Shown: positions 60,458-64,000 of the stretch, one piece after another | Layout: each line of letters opens with the position of its first letter | Position numbering within the stretch: the stretch's first letter is position 1 | Assembly (NCBI GenBank): GCA_947247005.1 | Contig: OX365956.1 | Location: forward strand, 15,892,089 to 15,956,088 | Origin: Spisula solida | Taxonomy: Eukaryota; Mollusca; Bivalvia; Venerida; Mactridae | Direction: 5' to 3' | DNA length: 64,000 nucleotides | The notes under the pieces: model-generated | Told to the model about the DNA's origin: nothing | Seen by the model: the letters and a program-made list of their open reading frames with translations, nothing else | The model's database searches: none | Made by a program: the position numbers and the translations under genes

Positions 60458-61684
60458 TTAGGCTACATATTCATTATTTCGATTCTAACGTAGCCAATAT
60501 TCCGCATTTGACAACACAACAAGACAACCACGACACTATTTTCTCGGAAGCTTATTTGAGTTATGTTCATCCTCATATTGTGTAACATTTCTAAAAGGTG
60601 GTCCACATTCTTTTAAAACAGACGAATCAATGTAGCTCAAACATTTGAGAAGGGTGATCAAATTCCATGTCGTTACGAGCGTTTAGGAAACAATATACAG
60701 GTTATAAACCACTAAATGCATACGCGGACCAAAATCGGATACACTCAAATAGTCCTTACAGAAACTTTTGTTTGCTTGTAAATTGTGATATTAGTCCGGC
60801 CCGAAATCATCGAAATTTGACCGAACCTTGCATTGGAGTATGAAGTTTTTTCTTTGCTGATTTCAGTAGACAAGACCTTTCGAATGGAATTTCGGACGGG
60901 TGACATTGTGTCATCCTTGTGCATTTTAAGAAAATTGGGGTAAAAGTTCCAAAATATAAACAAAACTGCGAAGTTTGGGAATGGGTGAACTACATTGTTA
61001 TTCTTAAATCATATTTTATAATAAATCACATTTATATGTAGTTATTAAGTTGCAATTGAAAACTGCAAAATTTTAGTGCCGTGTATTTATGCAAAAGGAG
61101 GTATTTTGGGGGTAAAACGTTAAAAAGTGAATGGAAAAGTGCGAATTTTCGGAATCGTTGATCGTGTTACATGGCGTTATGGTAGTAAACAAGGATGCCG
61201 AGTTTAAAAGCAATGCATTGATGGGATTTGAAAATATTTAAAATTAAAAATTAGGGTAAATATGTTCACGAACGGACAGGTCAATCAATGTATGCTTCCC
61301 GCAACAGTAGATGCTGGGGCATAAAATGTTATGGACAATTTAGTGTCGAATCTGAATCTATATTTCGGGGAATGTTCGGGAATGCTTCTGTGAAAAACGT
61401 TCTACCAGAGGCATACTAGAGGTTTTCCCAATGCACCATGGAGTCATGTTTCGCTAAGGTGTTGGAAACCGTCGTGGATATTTAAAGTTCGGCATCCTTT
61501 CGGTGACATATTCCCGATTTCGAATGGCATCCCCGAATATTTGCCGATATTTATCTACGACTATTAACAGGAATTTGAACGAGCTGTACTGTAGAAAAAG
61601 AGGCACGATTTTTGAGCGTGAATTGATAAAGTCTGCGCAAGAAGATCGCAATACACGCAGCAAAAAAATCCCCAAAGCGTCGGT
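60458..61684. other. Intergenic, nothing recognised
   Basis: No repeats noticed. A plus-strand frame at 61503-61763 and minus-strand frames (60745-60963, 61454-61675) give no recognisable product and run partly into the CGTACG-rich block. Confidence 0.4.
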
Positions 61685-62230
61685 AATGCTACGGTCACAA
61701 AGCTCGTACGATATCCGTACGAATTTACCAGCTCGTACGAGTCCACAATGTTTGAAATCCTAACGGTACTTTTTCATTCGTAGGGTCTGGTCACAGCTCG
61801 TACGGACCTCGTACGATTTATAGAGATGCAATCGTACGATATCCGTACGGACATCGTAAAATCCATACGGACACCGTACGGGGCTCGCAAGGAGCCCGGC
61901 CGTACATCGCACGGTGCTCGTAGATCAATCAGAGCTCGTAGATAACTCGTACGGTGTCCGTACGGTGATCGCACGATGGCCGTACGGTGTCCGTGCGACA
62001 ATAATGGATATATTCACCGAATTGTAATTATCTATTTTAAGACCCTGGTCACATTGATCGTACGAGCTCCGTGCGAGTCGAATTTTAGCAAGTTCGTACG
62101 GAGTCCGTACGGACATCGTAAACTCGTAAGGGCATCGTACGGATTTTTGTAACTCGTAGAGGACTCGGGAGCTCGGTGAAAATGTTTCACCGATCTCCGA
62201 GTTGTCTACGAGCTCGTAGAGATTTTGAAG
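61685..62230. repeat. CGTACG-rich repeat block
   Basis: About 15 CGTACG palindromes occur within 460 bp, in contexts such as GCTCGTACGGACCTCGTACG and GGTGTCCGTACGGTGATCGC. A GG-CTGGTCACA motif begins sub-blocks near 61786 and 62043. The block is much more GC- and CpG-rich than its surroundings. Likely a MITE or tandem array; the minus-strand open frames (61774-62001, 61925-62263) are by-products. Confidence 0.7.
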
Positions 62231-62985
62231 TAGAAAGCTCGCAAGGAAGCTGTCCTCGTCCATTTTATGTATTATTATATTATGTAAGATGATTATGGAT
62301 TAGTTGATATTTCATGTCATGTTTATATATGTAAGAAAACATGCATAATTGTCCCTCGACAGACTCTAAAATTCAGCCTATTTCGCCATAACGTTTTGAA
62401 TAGTACAAAGGGTATATACACGTATGTGTCTCATGTGTACCACACCAAAAATATATTTTTACCAAAAGAATTAAATGAATGCAGTAGAAATCCAAGGATA
62501 TACATATGTAGATGCATAGACAATGGTTTGATGTGTACTCATAAGTAATGTGCACGAGAATCACGGAAATAACAACTATCATACACTGAGCGTGTGCGGA
62601 TCCAGATGGGGTGGGGATGGACCCTGGAATTGTGGTGAATTGTGGTCATCTAATACAATGAGAGGAGTACGTCTTGGGAGGGAGTCTGCTGGGTACCAAC
62701 TTGGATAAAATATTGCTGGTCGGACCCCCTCTCTAGCAAAAAAAACCCGAATCCATTCTCATACATGTATTGCCGGGTGCCTGGCAGAGTTGGGCCTACA
62801 GTTATCATTCGTGAACTAGCTGGCGTCTTACCAAACGACTACATCAGTTATAACCTAACTTTCTCCGGGGTTTGAACTTTCGCTTCCTATACGGACGCCA
62901 AAATTACTCAGCCACGGTCGCGGTAATATGTCATGGATCAAAGTCTGGTGCGTACCTACTTGGAGAAAGGTTGATGGTCGGATAT
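62231..62985. other. Mostly unrecognised; tRNA-like fragment at 62840-62932
   Basis: In reverse complement, CCGTGGCTGAGTAATTTTGG resembles an A box and GTTCAAACCCCGG a B box about 45 bp later. This suggests a further SINE head of another family. The rest shows nothing recognised. Confidence 0.4.
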
Positions 62986-63775
62986 ATCGATGATGCTAAT
63001 ACGAGAATACGATGATGATAATACGAGAATACGATAGTATGATGATGATGATGATAGTAGAATACGATAATGATAATACAATGATAAGATAATGATAATA
63101 CGAGAATACGATGATGATAATACAATAATACGATGATGATAATGCGAGAATACGATGATGATAATACAATAATAAGATGATGATAATACGAGAATACGAT
63201 AGTATGATGATGATGATGATGATAGTAGAATACGATAATGATAATATAATAATAAGATAATGATAATGCGAGAATACGATGATGATAATACAATAATAGG
63301 ATGATGATAATACGAGAATACGATAGTATAATGACGATAATACGAGAATACAATAATGATAATACAATGATAAGATAAATATAATACGAGAATACGATGA
63401 TGATAATACAATAATAATTTAATTATAATACGAGAATACGATAATGATAATACAATGATAAGATAATTATAATACGAGAATACGATGATGATAATACAAT
63501 AATAAAATAATTATAATACGAGAATACGATACTGATAATACAATGATAAGATAATGATAATACGAGAATACGATAATGATAATACAATGATAAGATAATG
63601 ATAATACGAGAATACGATAATGATAATACAATGATAAGATAATCTATAATACGAGAATACGATGATGATAATGCGATAGAACGTTGATGATAATTACGAG
63701 AATACGATAATGATGACGATAATGATAATATGAGAATGCCATAATAATGATATAAAAATACGATATTGTTTTCAT
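62986..63775. repeat. GATGATGATAATACGAGAATAC microsatellite
   Basis: Almost 800 bp of interleaved short units (GATGATGATAATACGAGAATAC, GATAATGATAATACAATAATAA). Long open frames on the minus strand encode only Tyr/Ile/His/Ser runs and are not genes. Confidence 0.95.
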
Positions 63776-64000
63776 GAATTAATCAGTGTTGTGTTTTTGC
63801 TGTTGACAGAGTCTTTCTACCGGAACTTGGATACATGATACAGTTGCAGTATCAACATAATAGCAGTGAATGTTATATTGTGTACAACAATGTCATAGTG
63901 TGTACAACAATGTCATGTGTTATTAGCTTTTATTACATGTACATTCGAAATAAAGATATTAAAAGTCTGTGTACAAATGTTGTTATACTCGCACAGTCTG
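63776..64000. other. Window end, nothing recognised
   Basis: A TGTGTACAACAATGTCAT duplication at about 63878-63916 is the only visible structure. Confidence 0.5.

Noticed and set aside
62931..63411. Three overlapping 120-150 codon minus-strand frames
   Set aside because: They are translations of a simple repeat (Tyr, Ile, His and Ser runs).

Overview
The window is AT-rich animal nuclear DNA, most likely from a mollusc and probably a bivalve. The main evidence is one recognisable gene on the minus strand at about 30.2-32.1 kb. It has the layout of a LASGLVamide neuropeptide precursor: a signal peptide followed by about 13 tandem peptides, each ending in an amidation and dibasic cleavage site. 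That family is known from molluscs. No other protein gene, genuine tRNA, rRNA or CRISPR array could be supported. Nearly everything else is repeat and transposon sequence.

Layout. (1) Three copies of one segment lie here: A on the plus strand (1-3080 and 9068-12160), B on the minus strand (about 21270-28110), and a partial plus-strand copy C (41992-43015). A and B form a giant imperfect palindrome. Copy A is split by a 6 kb foldback transposon (3081-9067) whose long arms are packed with short inverted repeats; copy B preserves the empty site. (2) A second segment is duplicated in direct orientation: D1 (13296-20600) and D2 (32436-41000). (3) The neuropeptide gene lies between B and D2. (4) From 43 kb to the end are four copies of a short tRNA-derived SINE family (a fifth tRNA-type SINE is in D2), minisatellites, several hairpin MITEs, a CGTACG-rich block and an 800 bp GAT/AAT-rich microsatellite.

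Because the duplicated copies differ by insertions, several transposons can be delimited against an empty partner site: the foldback element (7-8 bp target duplication), a 421 bp hairpin (5 bp, CATTT), an 855 bp Harbinger-like MITE (TTA), a 977 bp mariner-like element (TA), a 590 bp MITE and a 201 bp MITE. No transposase was found, so all appear non-autonomous.

The neuropeptide gene is the main biological surprise. A 5' exon with a start codon and hydrophobic signal peptide joins in frame, across a canonical GT-AG intron, to the peptide-repeat exon. The predicted frame carries two in-frame stops (TGA and TAA) between the signal peptide and the first peptide, while the long repeat region stays open. 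It could be a recent pseudogene, a null allele, an assembly error, or a gene with unusual splicing or recoding. All comparisons were made by eye, so boundaries of diverged repeats are good to roughly 10-50 bases.
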